A stretch of 64,000 nt of DNA from Algoriphagus faecimaris (GTDB lineage Bacteria > Bacteroidota > Bacteroidia > Cytophagales > Cyclobacteriaceae), in the NCBI RefSeq assembly GCF_900101705.1, contig NZ_FNAC01000003.1, positions 1-64,000 of the forward strand. The letters are read 5' to 3'. This document shows positions 34,977 to 44,600 of this stretch, in pieces (position 1 is the stretch's first letter; every line of letters starts with the position of its first letter). The position numbers were made by a program, and so were the translations under genes. Below the pieces are notes generated by a model. It was given only the letters and a program-made list of their open reading frames with translations, was not told the origin of the DNA and did not search any database.

Positions 34977-35393
34977 ATGTTACTACTTGGATTCAGTTGG
35001 TTTATTTTAATTTTTGGAAATGTACAAATGGAGCGAGCCAAAGCCTTAAAAGACTTTCGATGGGAGAATCGAATTTTAATAATCAAGGAAGCATCCTTGG
35101 AGCAAGTGGAGGATAAAGAACTGGAAGATCGAAAGCTGCTTTATTTTCAGTTTCAAGGTGACAGTTTGAATGCCAGCAATTACGAGGGAGAGATTGATTT
35201 GGAATCCTTCGAGAAAATGATGGAGGTTCGACCTTCTGAAAACTGGTTTCTGATCGGCTTGGATGGAGGACTGAAGCGCAGTGGAAAAGGCAGTCCAGAG
35301 CTGGATCAAATTTCAAAAATCATAGATGCGATGCCGATGCGACAGTCGGAGATTCGAAGAGGGAAAATTGATGGATTTCCCAAAAAAAAGTAA
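34977..35393 (+). CDS. DUF4174 domain protein
   Basis: 138 residues. A hydrophobic N-terminus (LLLGFSWFILIFG) is probably a signal sequence or anchor. 'FRWENRILIIK', 'NWFLIGLDGGLKRSG' and the end 'IIDAMPMRQSEIRRGK' are the three conserved blocks of DUF4174 (PF13778), a thioredoxin-like domain lacking the redox cysteines. The function is unknown. It probably shares a transcript with the gene 29 bp upstream and is closed by a strong hairpin terminator. Confidence 0.85.
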   Translation: MLLLGFSWFILIFGNVQMERAKALKDFRWENRILIIKEASLEQVEDKELEDRKLLYFQFQGDSLNASNYEGEIDLESFEKMMEVRPSENWFLIGLDGGLKRSGKGSPELDQISKIIDAMPMRQSEIRRGKIDGFPKKK

Positions 35394-35401
35394 GAAAACC
35401 C

Positions 35402-35433
35402 CCAAAAAATACCCAGTTCTGGGTATTTTTTGG
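35402..35433. terminator. Strong symmetric terminator
   Basis: A perfect 15-bp stem (35402-35416 with 35419-35433) built as A-run, TACCCAG, CTGGGTA, T-run. It terminates the DUF4174 transcript and would work in either direction. Confidence 0.85.
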
Positions 35434-35448
35434 CACTTTTTGAAGTAG

Positions 35449-35456
35449 TATTTTTG
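35449..35456 (+). promoter_or_regulatory. Candidate -7 promoter element
   Basis: TATTTTTG fits TAnnTTTG exactly and lies 24 bp before the ATG of the small Cys protein, just past the terminator. The nearest upstream TTTG (35429-35432) is only 16 bp away, shorter than the usual 19-21, so the -33 part is weak. Confidence 0.4.
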
Positions 35457-35480
35457 GATATCAAATTGTATCCCTTTTCT

Positions 35481-35711
35481 ATGAAATTCTTTTATCTTTC
35501 ATCAAAACCAAATGAAGCTGGCAAATTCGAGATTCACCATCGCGAATGTGATTTTATTCCTGATGCTTTAGAGCGTGATTATTTAGGTCCATTCAATAAT
35601 GGTCTCGAAGCCATGCGAAAAGCTCAAAGTATTCAGTCGGAATCCTGTTTATGTGAGGCTTGCTGTAGCAATACCTTCCAATCCGTGTTTTTTAAGAATA
35701 AAAATGATTAA
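35481..35711 (+). CDS. Small cysteine/histidine-rich conserved protein
   Basis: 76 residues from the ATG at 35481; the frame is open upstream but that part overlaps the terminator. It contains 'EIHHRECDFIPDALERDYLG' and near the end C-x-C-x2-C-C (CLCEACC), so a metal site formed by H/C residues is plausible. Similar short proteins with an 'HxxxC ... C-rich' layout occur in Bacteroidota, without known function. Own promoter candidate at 35449. Confidence 0.65.
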   Translation: MKFFYLSSKPNEAGKFEIHHRECDFIPDALERDYLGPFNNGLEAMRKAQSIQSESCLCEACCSNTFQSVFFKNKND

Positions 35712-35784
35712 CTGATACTCAGGAAATTATTTGATTTGATCTTTAAAAACTGATTTAGCTTTTCCATCAAAAGGATAAAATTAA

Positions 35785-35792
35785 TAGATTTG
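35785..35792 (+). promoter_or_regulatory. Promoter -7 element of tRNA-Pro
   Basis: TAGATTTG matches TAnnTTTG and lies 10 bp upstream of the mature tRNA 5' end, the normal spacing for a tRNA promoter. The -33 region (around 35762) is T-rich but not a consensus match. Confidence 0.55.
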
Positions 35793-35801
35793 TTCACGAA
35801 T

Positions 35802-35876
35802 CGGGGTGTGGCGCAGTCCGGTTAGCGTACACGTCTGGGGGGCGTGTGGTCGCAGGTTCAAATCCTGTCACCCCGA
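35802..35876 (+). tRNA. tRNA-Pro (anticodon GGG)
   Basis: 75 nt fold cleanly: acceptor CGGGGTG/CACCCCG, D-stem GCGC/GCGT, anticodon stem CACGT/GCGTG with loop CTGGGGG (anticodon GGG), T-stem GCAGG/CCTGT with TTCAAAT loop, discriminator A. CCA is not encoded. A terminator follows 10 bp later, so it is a single-gene transcript. Confidence 0.96.
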
Positions 35877-35886
35877 CATTTAAGAG

Positions 35887-35914
35887 AGCAGTTCTTCGGG
35901 GCTGCTTTTTTTTT
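35887..35914 (+). terminator. Terminator of tRNA-Pro
   Basis: AGCAG (35887-35891) pairs with CTGCT (35902-35906) around a TTCG-containing loop, followed by a run of eight more T. Confidence 0.75.
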
Positions 35915-35968
35915 GAATTGTGATGGAATATTGTGTTTACATACTTTTAGAAAAACGATTTGAGTACA

Positions 35969-36408
35969 ATGGCAGAGATATCCATCGGGTACAGTTGTAA
36001 TGTCAAGGCCTGTCAAAGACCGAATGTGAGTTCCTCTCGATAAGCTTATCAGGTATTTTTGGATTTTTGGGAAAAAGGCAGAATAGCGCTTGTGGAGGAT
36101 TTTCAACTGATGCTGCTCAACCGGACCAATCGGATATAAGGAATCTGTACGGTTAGTAGCGGGGGAACCTCGGGGACGGTCATGGATCCAAAGATAGTGT
36201 TTGCGACTGCCTTGAGAGCCAATGCCTCTTCAATGATCGCAGCTCATAATCATCCGTCGGGGAATCTAAGTCCCTCAAAGCAGGACAAGCAATTGACAAA
36301 GAGAGTGGTGGAAATTGGAATGGAAGAGCCTTAGATTTGCCGCTGTAGGACCATGTCATCGTGACCCCCGAAGGGAATTATTCCTTTGCGGATGAAGGGT
36401 GGCTTTAA
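35969..36408 (+). pseudogene. RadC/JAB-domain gene, decayed
   Basis: Starting at ATG 35969 the conceptual product follows the short JAB-domain (RadC-like) protein of Bacteroidota mobile elements: 'ACQRPNVSSSR', 'AYQVFLDFWEKG', 'LLNRTNRI', then HNHPSGNLSPSKQD, which carries the JAMM metal motif H-x-H...S...D, and 'VTPEGNYSFADEGWL'. Nonsense codons interrupt it at 36041 (TAA), 36137 (TAA) and 36332 (TAG). The C-terminal block from about 36331 is in another frame and has its own TAG at 36346. The gene is therefore dead. Such genes usually travel with integrative elements or phages, and this one lies 92 bp after tRNA-Pro, a typical integration target. Confidence 0.88.
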
Positions 36409-36444
36409 GCTCCTTTTTTTTGTTCGATTTGATATTTAAATCAT

Positions 36445-37617
36445 TTAATCCTTTTTTGTTAATTCCCTTATTCTCATTCGGGCATGCTCATTTTCTGAAT
36501 TAAGCTCTAGGGATTTTTTATAGTTTTCGATTGCTTTCTGTGTTTCGCCTACGGTTTCAAAAGCTTCTCCCAAACTATCATAGGAATTAGCAGATTTGGG
36601 GTAGTTTTCAACATTCAATTTAAAATATTCAAGTGCCTTGGCTTGATCTACAGCATTTTTACTTCGGAGTAATCTATATCCAAGTTGGTTTACGAGGTAC
36701 TCAGGAGGAGAGAAATTGTACGAAAGTCGCTCCGAAATTGCCCGAAAATGTAGGGTAAGTTGGGCTATGTCGTCCACCTCACGATAGGAGAGTCCATAAC
36801 CTTCAAATATGGCTGAGATTCCACTATAAAAAGCAAGGATGGGCACAGAGCTATGATCCTCCTTTTCGAAGTACTCCAATTTTGCATGAAGTTCACTAGG
36901 TGATTTATTATTCAATGCCTCATAGAACCGAACATGGCGATCTCGATTTCGAAGGTTTCTTTTGCCCCAATTGGCTGTAGCTATGTAAATGTACCGTGAA
37001 AATGACTGCTCAGTCATGGAAACCAGCTTTTTATCCATGGTTTCAGCATCCCAAGTCCCAAAACTCGGGTCAATAGCAATAAAGGCATTGAAAAGGGTCC
37101 TTTCTTTCATAAAAGTATAAGTCGCTAACAAACCACCTAAAGAATGGCCAAAAAGAATTCGATAAGGCTCTGTTCTGTATTTTTGATCCAATTCGGGAAT
37201 TAGCTCTTCTTCCAAGAAACCCAGAAAATTATCTCCACCTCCTGTATTATTTTCTCTTACAGTTACGATTTTATCGGGAGTATAGTCTCTTTCTCTATCC
37301 ATACTTCGAATACCAACCACAATCATTTCGGGAAGGGTTCTGCTTCCATATGCATCAGCACTCATGTAGTTGACCAATCCTGTGATGGACTTAAAATGAA
37401 GATTTCCATCCAAAAGAATGAGCAAGGGATAGGTCCTGTAGGATGATTCTAAATGATGGTACGAATCAGGAAGACTTATCCAATATTCTCTGTCTTCGCT
37501 AAGAATAGTGGACTTAATTGAATGTTTCGTACCGATCACAATTTGTTCAGTATCCTGTGATTTTACCTGATTGATGCCGATAAGTAGAAGTAGTATTGCG
37601 GTTAAAGTTATCTTCAT
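36445..37617 (-). CDS. Esterase-fold hydrolase with C-terminal TPR repeat
   Basis: 390 residues with a signal peptide (cleavage after VKSQ, near 21). Residues 25-280 match the esterase D/Fes-like family (PF00756): 'LLILLDGNLHF', nucleophile S159 in GHSLGGL, and a histidine in 'KEDHSSVP'. Residues about 300-385 form one to two TPR units ('SYDSLGEAFETVGETQKAIENYKKSLEL'). The architecture is common in Bacteroidota exported esterases acting on siderophores or other esters; substrate unknown. No neighbour shares an obvious operon with it. Confidence 0.82.
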   Translation of the reverse strand: MKITLTAILLLLIGINQVKSQDTEQIVIGTKHSIKSTILSEDREYWISLPDSYHHLESSYRTYPLLILLDGNLHFKSITGLVNYMSADAYGSRTLPEMIVVGIRSMDRERDYTPDKIVTVRENNTGGGDNFLGFLEEELIPELDQKYRTEPYRILFGHSLGGLLATYTFMKERTLFNAFIAIDPSFGTWDAETMDKKLVSMTEQSFSRYIYIATANWGKRNLRNRDRHVRFYEALNNKSPSELHAKLEYFEKEDHSSVPILAFYSGISAIFEGYGLSYREVDDIAQLTLHFRAISERLSYNFSPPEYLVNQLGYRLLRSKNAVDQAKALEYFKLNVENYPKSANSYDSLGEAFETVGETQKAIENYKKSLELNSENEHARMRIRELTKKD

Positions 37618-37756
37618 TGTGTTTTTTATTAAAATTTGCTACAGCTAAAACAGGAATCGTGCTTTCCAAGACTCCTTACTATCAAGCCACTAGATTATTT
37701 TAAATTTACTCAATCACGCTATATTAGACAGACTAAAGGGTTGGATTTTTATTTAT

Positions 37757-39217
37757 CTATAATTTAACTGCAGCTTGGCCATATAGCATGAATGAGGGCT
37801 TCTCTGCATCGTTCGTAAAAGAAACTTGTATTCCAGTATTTCCATGGATGAAACCAAGTTCATCCCCGACAATTGGTACAAGTTCATATTCATCTCCATT
37901 CGGGAAGAAAAGTGAAATTTGATTTTTGTCTTCATTGAAAGCAATGGATAAATCAACCTGATCATTCCATTTGTATTTTCCGGACAATTCCTTTAAAACG
38001 CTGGAATCAATAGGCTTGCGTTTTGCCTCGGTTTGTTTAAAATGCTGCCAATCATATATCTGTGATGCAGATAGCAAGAGTTCATTTCCTAGAGCACCGC
38101 CATTATCAGAGTTTATTAAATAGACCAGACCATTTCCGCTTGTTAGGCTTATTGTCATTCCTGTACGATAGCCGACATTACCTCCGTAATGCGTAAGTGA
38201 AATGTCATTTTCGGAACGATTAACGATGAAACCGTACACATGACCGTCCCGCTCATGACTTAGGATAGTTTTGATATCTGAGGCTGAAAATATTGAAGAA
38301 TGACCCTGATAAGCATTATAAATCTCGATCAGAAATTTTGCCAGGTCCGTAGAATTGCTCCAAAGTCCTGCCGCAGCTTGCTCCGGATGATTTCTCCATC
38401 CCCCTTCAATCAAGTCTCCTGACTGGCTATAACCTTTTGCAACTCGATGTATCTCTGATTCAGGCAAAGGCTGTGTGAATTCAGCATTTTTCATTCTTGC
38501 GGGTTCAAGAATCCACTCTTTCATGATATTTGAGAATTCATCTTTAAATATGTCCTGAAGTGCCAATTCGGCTAAGGTGTACCCACCTCCCGAATAAGCC
38601 AGCATTTCATTTGGAGCTGACACAACTTCTATAGGTGATGTGTTTACACCGGTACTTCCTCTTAAAACATTCAAGTCAGTTGGCATTTCATGGGTTCTTT
38701 CATAACCCTGATAGCCTCCCGGGCTTATTCCTGAGGTATGAGAAAAAATATTTCGAAAGGTTACTGGATTATCGGGAGTTTGCTGGCCAGCTGGAAGAAC
38801 AAATTCTTTCAAGTATTCTTGAATATTTTTATCCAGGTCTATTTTACCCTCGGCATGCATTCGCAGTGCCGCAAGAAATGTCACGGGTTTTGACAGGGAT
38901 GCTGCTTGGAAAATACTGGTACAGTCTAACTTGGGCTGCTGTTCGAAATTTTCATTTTGATAGGTTTCAGTCCAGGCAATTTTTCCTTGGCTGATAACAG
39001 CAAGTGAAAGGGCCGGTATTTTGTAGTCTACCATTTTATCTTTGATAGAACTTAGATTTTCCTGCTCTTCCAAAAACTTTACCTGACCGCGGATTTCATT
39101 TTCTAGCCTTGCTTTTCCATTTTCCAATTCATTGGATGTTTTAGTGCAGGCACTTCCAAATACAAGTAGTAAAGTTGGGAGAATTAATGTGTTCCAATAA
39201 GGCTTTGTACTTTTCAT
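37757..39217 (-). CDS. Serine hydrolase lipoprotein, class C beta-lactamase fold
   Basis: 486 residues from the ATG at 39217, chosen because it begins a lipoprotein signal (VFGSAC, C24); an upstream ATG at 39316 would add 33 non-signal residues. SxxK is S-L-S-K in 'AASLSKPVTFLAAL', the Tyr motif is YSG in 'LAYSGGGYTL', and the third motif is HYGGN. The C-terminal 100 residues form a lipocalin-like extension seen in Bacteroidota family members. Periplasmic esterase or peptidase of unknown substrate. The DUF4386 gene upstream ends 47 bp before its start, and the three minus-strand genes 40820-37757 may be one transcript. Confidence 0.8.
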   Translation of the reverse strand: MKSTKPYWNTLILPTLLLVFGSACTKTSNELENGKARLENEIRGQVKFLEEQENLSSIKDKMVDYKIPALSLAVISQGKIAWTETYQNENFEQQPKLDCTSIFQAASLSKPVTFLAALRMHAEGKIDLDKNIQEYLKEFVLPAGQQTPDNPVTFRNIFSHTSGISPGGYQGYERTHEMPTDLNVLRGSTGVNTSPIEVVSAPNEMLAYSGGGYTLAELALQDIFKDEFSNIMKEWILEPARMKNAEFTQPLPESEIHRVAKGYSQSGDLIEGGWRNHPEQAAAGLWSNSTDLAKFLIEIYNAYQGHSSIFSASDIKTILSHERDGHVYGFIVNRSENDISLTHYGGNVGYRTGMTISLTSGNGLVYLINSDNGGALGNELLLSASQIYDWQHFKQTEAKRKPIDSSVLKELSGKYKWNDQVDLSIAFNEDKNQISLFFPNGDEYELVPIVGDELGFIHGNTGIQVSFTNDAEKPSFMLYGQAAVKL

Positions 39218-39264
39218 AGTCGTATATAGTGTTATTAGGTAGATGCTGAGTTTATTTTTTGTAT

Positions 39265-39933
39265 TTATTGTAAGCTGGGTACTTTGGAAGGCTTTCCTCC
39301 CTTTGCAATCAACCAAACTGCAAAGGTGAGTTCGCCTAAGGCCATGGGAAAGGCCAGTCCTAGTTCAAGATGTGAAAGGAAGGGTAGATTAGCGGAAACT
39401 AGTTTTAAGGAATGGACTACTACATAGCATAGTCCAGCAAAGAGGGCAAAAAACACCAAGAGTCTAGGGATGGTGTTTTCCAACATCATTAGGTACCCGA
39501 TAAGGGATAGATGCACTCCAAAAATCACCAAGCCTCCATTCCAAATAGCTTCAAAAAGGCGGAAATTTTGGTTTATCTGTGGATTGGATAAGTCTTCATT
39601 GGCCGCATTGAGTATCAGGAAATAGATGGCTACACCAAAAATGAGTGTATACAGGATTCTTGCTGCCGCTGCGATGAGAGCGTATTTCTTGCTTGTTTCT
39701 TCGAAGTATTTGTACAAGGTATAGCTCACGAGAAGGTCTAGCAAAACAATCATCAACAATCCGAAGAGCATACTCACATATAGAATTTGGCGGGTATCAA
39801 TTAAATCCTTTAGGGATCCAAGAGTTTCAGGTTGGTTAAATTCTGGCAGGGCATATCCTATGGAAAAGCCTGCTAGAATGGCCATGATAATTAGTGCCCA
39901 ACCGGAGAGAAGAGCTGTTTTTCTTTTGTTCAT
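39265..39933 (-). CDS. DUF4386 membrane protein
   Basis: 222 residues with about six to seven membrane segments; 'GWALIIMAILAGFSIGYALPEF' and 'LYTLIFGVAIYFLIL' fit DUF4386 (PF14329). Function unknown. A second DUF4386 gene lies at 48874-49566 and shares the same order of segments but low identity. It sits 20 bp after the alpha/beta hydrolase gene and so probably belongs to the TetR-flanked operon. Confidence 0.8.
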   Translation of the reverse strand: MNKRKTALLSGWALIIMAILAGFSIGYALPEFNQPETLGSLKDLIDTRQILYVSMLFGLLMIVLLDLLVSYTLYKYFEETSKKYALIAAAARILYTLIFGVAIYFLILNAANEDLSNPQINQNFRLFEAIWNGGLVIFGVHLSLIGYLMMLENTIPRLLVFFALFAGLCYVVVHSLKLVSANLPFLSHLELGLAFPMALGELTFAVWLIAKGGKPSKVPSLQ

Positions 39934-39953
39934 AGAATTGATTTGAGCAGGAT

Positions 39954-40820
39954 TTACACCTGTGCGTTATTCTTGATGATCGCCGCTATTCTTTGATTTT
40001 CCTCTTTACTTTGGACATGCTTTGAGTCCTCCAGTAATACGGTGCTTTTCAGCGAGGGGAAAATTTTCTTCGCTCGCCTGATCATTTTACCTCCTGGAAA
40101 TAGAATGTCATTTTCCGCTGCAATCAAAGTGATAGGGCTGCTTATCTTCATAGCATCAGCGGTTTTAATTACAGGTACGGGAGTGAAATCCATGGTAAAA
40201 TGGGTAAATATCAGGGCTAAACTTTTCTCTGCATATTCATCTTTCTCTGTGAATGCGGCGGCTAAAAACCGGTCGAGATATTTTTTCTTTTTGGTTTTCA
40301 TATACCGTTTCATAGGAATGAAAAACCGAAAGAGTGCTTTAAGGGGATTTCCATTTACCACATAAGCAGGTGCAGTAAGGAAAACTTCCTTGATTTTCTG
40401 CTCATTGTGAATGAGCGTTTTGAGAATGACTAATCCTCCAAATGAAAATCCAGCAAGAATGACATTCTGGAGCTTCAACTCATCAATAATTTCATGCATC
40501 CATTTACCATAAGAATCATCCTGCATACTTAGGCGTGTCTCTGCACTTTTATTAGGCTGAGCTAAAACGTCAACAGCGTATACAGAAAACGAATCCAGCA
40601 AATCTTTATAGGTTTCTAAGGCAATTGGTGCATTTCCGTTTGAACCATGAATAAGAATAATGGGAGGTTTTTGTGGATTTCCTGTAGAAATGATGTTGGT
40701 TTTTCCGAAGCTGGTATGGATTGTTTTATATGAAAAATCAACAGAAAGACTTTCCAGTTTTTGGTCGTAGAGCTGAAGTATTTCCTGCTTACCCTTTTCC
40801 GACTTAAATAATGACCCCAT
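39954..40820 (-). CDS. Alpha/beta hydrolase, likely TetR-controlled
   Basis: 288 residues, no signal peptide. Oxyanion motif LIHGSNGN, nucleophile S126 in GFSFGG, acid in 'IAAENDILFPGG' and histidine in 'EDSKHVQ'. The overall pattern is of the MhpC-like serine hydrolases. It is divergent from a TetR gene, and two operator-like repeats lie in the 138-bp gap, so the hydrolase and the following genes are the likely targets. Substrate unknown. Confidence 0.82.
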   Translation of the reverse strand: MGSLFKSEKGKQEILQLYDQKLESLSVDFSYKTIHTSFGKTNIISTGNPQKPPIILIHGSNGNAPIALETYKDLLDSFSVYAVDVLAQPNKSAETRLSMQDDSYGKWMHEIIDELKLQNVILAGFSFGGLVILKTLIHNEQKIKEVFLTAPAYVVNGNPLKALFRFFIPMKRYMKTKKKKYLDRFLAAAFTEKDEYAEKSLALIFTHFTMDFTPVPVIKTADAMKISSPITLIAAENDILFPGGKMIRRAKKIFPSLKSTVLLEDSKHVQSKEENQRIAAIIKNNAQV

Positions 40821-40903
40821 TTTACTCTTTTTGATTTTTGCGGGAAAGATTTTATCCAGATGGGTTATCAGAATACTATTCCGCGATTATAAAATCCCTA
40901 ACT

Positions 40904-40950
40904 TTAGGACAAGTTTACTAAAATAATCTGAATTAGGACAAGTTTACTAA
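40904..40950. promoter_or_regulatory. Tandem operator-like repeats before the TetR gene
   Basis: TTAGGACAAGTTTACTAA occurs twice without mismatch (40904-40921 and 40933-40950), 29 bp apart start to start. Each copy is itself an imperfect palindrome (6 of 9 pairs: TTAG...CTAA). The second copy ends 8 bp before the TetR start codon. Position and symmetry fit binding sites for the regulator, controlling itself and the divergent hydrolase. Confidence 0.65.
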
Positions 40951-40958
40951 TTAAAAAA

Positions 40959-41585
40959 TTGGATACGAAAATAAAAATACTGACAGCAGCCAGATTGCTT
41001 TTTAATGATTTGGGTTTTAGTAATGTGACAATCAGGATGATAGCCTCAGAATTGCAGATGAGTTCAGGGAATTTGAACTATCACTTCAAAACCAGAGATG
41101 ATATCTTAGAGGCCCTGTATTTTGAAATGGTTCAGGAATTTGACAAAAGGGTTGAACAATTGGGTATACAGGAAATTTCCTTTCAAAGCATCAAACGAGA
41201 TATGCACCTTAGTATGAAACGAATGGTAGATTATCGGTTTTTCTGGACTGATCTATACAATTTACTGAGGTTGAATCAATCGATAAAAGCTCATTTTGAA
41301 GCAGTTTACCTCAAGCGATTTGAAGGGTATGAATTTCTTATGAGGTATTTGACGGACAAAGGGCTTCTCCGTGAGTTTGAATTTTCTACAGAGCGGAAAT
41401 TTTTAATTGAACGAATGATTGGTTTCAGTAATACTTGGCTTTATAATTCCTCTATTTATGAAATCGAGATCAACGATAAATATCTCGATCACCAAACCGG
41501 TAATTTATTAGCCATGCTATACCCCTATTTGACGAATTTAGGGAAATTGGAATTCAAAAAAGTTAGGTCTGATTATTTTTATTAA
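40959..41585 (+). CDS. TetR/AcrR-family transcriptional regulator
   Basis: 208 residues starting with TTG at 40959; no ATG occurs before the HTH, so the rare start is needed. The HTH is at about residues 20-55: 'FSNVTIRMIASELQMSSGNLNYHFKTRDDILEALY', a standard TetR_N with the YHF...K recognition-helix end. The C-terminal 150 residues are a helical ligand domain of the type seen in Bacteroidota regulators. It probably represses or activates the divergent hydrolase/DUF4386/serine-hydrolase group through the repeats at 40904-40950. Confidence 0.88.
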   Translation: MDTKIKILTAARLLFNDLGFSNVTIRMIASELQMSSGNLNYHFKTRDDILEALYFEMVQEFDKRVEQLGIQEISFQSIKRDMHLSMKRMVDYRFFWTDLYNLLRLNQSIKAHFEAVYLKRFEGYEFLMRYLTDKGLLREFEFSTERKFLIERMIGFSNTWLYNSSIYEIEINDKYLDHQTGNLLAMLYPYLTNLGKLEFKKVRSDYFY

Positions 41586-41627
41586 TTGGGTTCAGGATAA
41601 TAATTGCCAGACAAGTCAAGAAGGGTT

Positions 41628-44600
41628 TTACCTTATTGCCTTTCTCGCCTTAATCTCCATAAAATTATCCTCTCGATTTTGGTCTGGCCGCGTACCCCAA
41701 GGGTCAAGAGCAATGATCTTAGGGATTTTGTCCAACCTGACCTTTAGTTGCCCTTTTCCTGACTTTATTCGCACTTTTTGTGAGAGGATGATTTCTTGTT
41801 CATTTTGGATGTTTTTTGGATGTGTTAAAAATGTGGCTAATTCCATCTCCTCATCCATGTATATTTCCAATTCTGAACCATCAGCCTGTCGTTCCATTTT
41901 ATTCGCTTCATAATCAATTGTGACCTGTGTAAACCCATTTTCCGCTTTTTCAATATTTGTATTTATAATCCGAATGTCATATGTGATAATTTTCTGAAAC
42001 CAGTCTACAAGAAGTTCTTGCCCCTCAGGTGATGTTTTCTCCATCATTTTCTCAAGTAAAAGCTGGGAATCAACCACCGGCTTGGCTTGGCTGCGCGAAG
42101 TGTCCACCAGCTCTCGAATGATGCTATTAAGTTCTTTTTCTCCCAAAAGATCTCTAGCAGCAAGAAATGCTGACAAACTTTTTCCATAGGCCAAATAGCT
42201 TTGATTTTCTTGTTCGGAAAGGCTGTTTTCTGGCTTTGTGGAAATGGCTCTCCCTGTAAAATAGGTTCTGTTGGCTTGGTCACTAAGGTACCAAGTGGTC
42301 GATTTTCCAATCATTTTTTCCAAAAGCAATACTTCCGCATACTTAGCCAATCCTTCCACAAATAATGTGGCTCCCGGTACATTTCGTGGAGCCAATAGGT
42401 GTCCAAACCACTGGTGTGCGACTTCATGAACCGCTCGCTTGGTCTGAAGGTCAAATTGAGGAGAACCCTCTTTGACAAGGAAATATTTGTCTTCCGTCAT
42501 GCTGATCACGCCGGGATGGGCATAGCCACCAATTCCCCAAAACCCTGGGATTTCTACTAGTTTCAAGTGATTGAAAGGATATTCGCCAAAGTTTTCAGTG
42601 CAATAGATTAAGGCTTCCTTCATAATCTGAAGGGTTTTTGAATTGAATCTGCTATGAGTTTCAAGGCTGTAGACTTCGAGTTGACTGCTTCCATTATCCA
42701 GGCTATCCTTTTGGTAATGGCCTGAAAAAAATGCAAGAGAAGGGAGTATAGGCTCGGTGGATTTGAAATGGTAAATGCTTCGATTTTCCTTCACTCTTCT
42801 TTCAATCAGTTTTCCAGACGTCAAGGCAGTCTGATCTTTTTCTGTTTTCACAATAGCCTCAAAAGTCACTTTAAACAGGTTTTTTTCAGTACTTCCGCTA
42901 TGCGTGTCTATCCGATTGGCTAAGGGTTTTGGAGGAAGATTTCGCTTTTTCCGTTCTGCATAATCTTTGATTTCCATGGATTCAGAATAGCCAAAGAATG
43001 GAGCGAAATCCCTGAAATTGAGGTAGGATCCGTTCGGTACGAGGGCTTTTTGAGAACCAAGAATGTTTTTTTGTGGCTTGACGGTAAATGAAAAGCCTAG
43101 ACTATCGCCGGGAAAAATTGGCTCTTTAAAGCGAATGTGGTACAGCTTTAATTCTTCGACATAGCCATAGTCTTCTGTTTTTTCTAGAATTAAATCATGC
43201 AAACTTTCTTTTTCCTGAATCAATAATTCCTGAACGGCTTGTGTGCTGGGGTTAACTAGTTTTCCACGCACGATTGCCTCGTAAGCTCCCTGAGAAGGCT
43301 TCATATCTATTTCAAAATGTAAATCTGCATAGGCCAAAACAGGTGCATCAATATATTTTTTGAATTCTTTCTCATACCATGCCCGTTGATCCAATAGCTT
43401 GGTCATTGAAGGAAAGCTTTCTTCGCGTTCTGTTTTCAAATACATGCCTGTCCAAAATCCCAGAAAAAGGGTAGAAAAAAGAAGTGCCAGTCGAGTGCTT
43501 GTATTCCTCAGTATTTTTAGACCTCGAAGAGAAATTGTTTGGTCCCATACCGAATAAAGCCAAGCCCCAAGTGCCAGGGTAAATACTCCCCAAATCAGGC
43601 TTAAATGCAAGAAAGGCCTCACTTGAATGGCAAATCCAGCTAGTTCGCTGTAAGTTAAGAATGGGATATTTCCAAATTGAAATAGCGGATGTGACAAACC
43701 CACAGTAGAACTCAAGGGACCTGCAAAAAGTCCGAAACTGATAGCAGAGAGGCCTATACCCAAGTATTTATGTGGTATGAACCGCTGAATCAGTAAAAAC
43801 AGTGTACTGAAATAAACCAAATTCAAGCCGGGGCTGAGGAAAAGTGAGAATAGGGCCCACGAATGGCTGCTTAATGGTTGTTGTGCCAGTTGGAAAATCA
43901 AGCCAATAAAAACGGTCAAGCTAATCATGGTTAGCATTAGGATTAACAAGGTAGTCCAGCTAGCTAAAAACAGCAGTCCTTTTGGGGCAGGAGTAGCATG
44001 GATTAAGTCGCTCATCCGGCTATCTTTTTCCCTCCATGTGAGGGATGCGCTGTAAAACAATAAGAGGAAAATCCCGAAGATCAACAGCGGTTGCTGCACT
44101 CTGTCTAAGAGAATTTGGGTGGCAGGATAAAAGCTTTCTTCGTAAGAGCCTCCTGAGAAGAGTTTAAAGTAGATCTCAGTTGCTGCGATGATTAGCCAGG
44201 CAGCTAAGATGGTCCAGAACGGAATACTCTTGAAGACAAATTGAAGAGAGGACCGGAGGTGAGATGCAAAGACTGCTCGGTATTGACCTGTTTTTGGAAT
44301 CAGTTTTTCTACTTGAGCTGGCTCTAACGCTTTAGTAATCTCTTCCTTTTTGACTTTTTGTTTCCCCTTCCACTTTCTAAATGAAAAGCGTTGGTAGGCC
44401 ATGGTTAAGAGACTGATTGAAATTAGAAACCAAATCAGCCTATTCCAGGCAAAAAAGCCTGACAGTTGGACGCCTAAATGGTTTTTTTCAAAACTGGTCC
44501 AGAGGTTTGTCTGATGAAAAAATGCGGAAAGTCCGAATGGATCCAGGACCGCTGCCCAAATCAAATTATCGCTCGCTACAGGTGTTGCATTTGCCATCAG

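Noticed and set aside
35858-36106. Minus-strand frame over the RadC remnant
   Set aside because: It runs antisense to recognisable RadC sequence and through the tRNA terminator.
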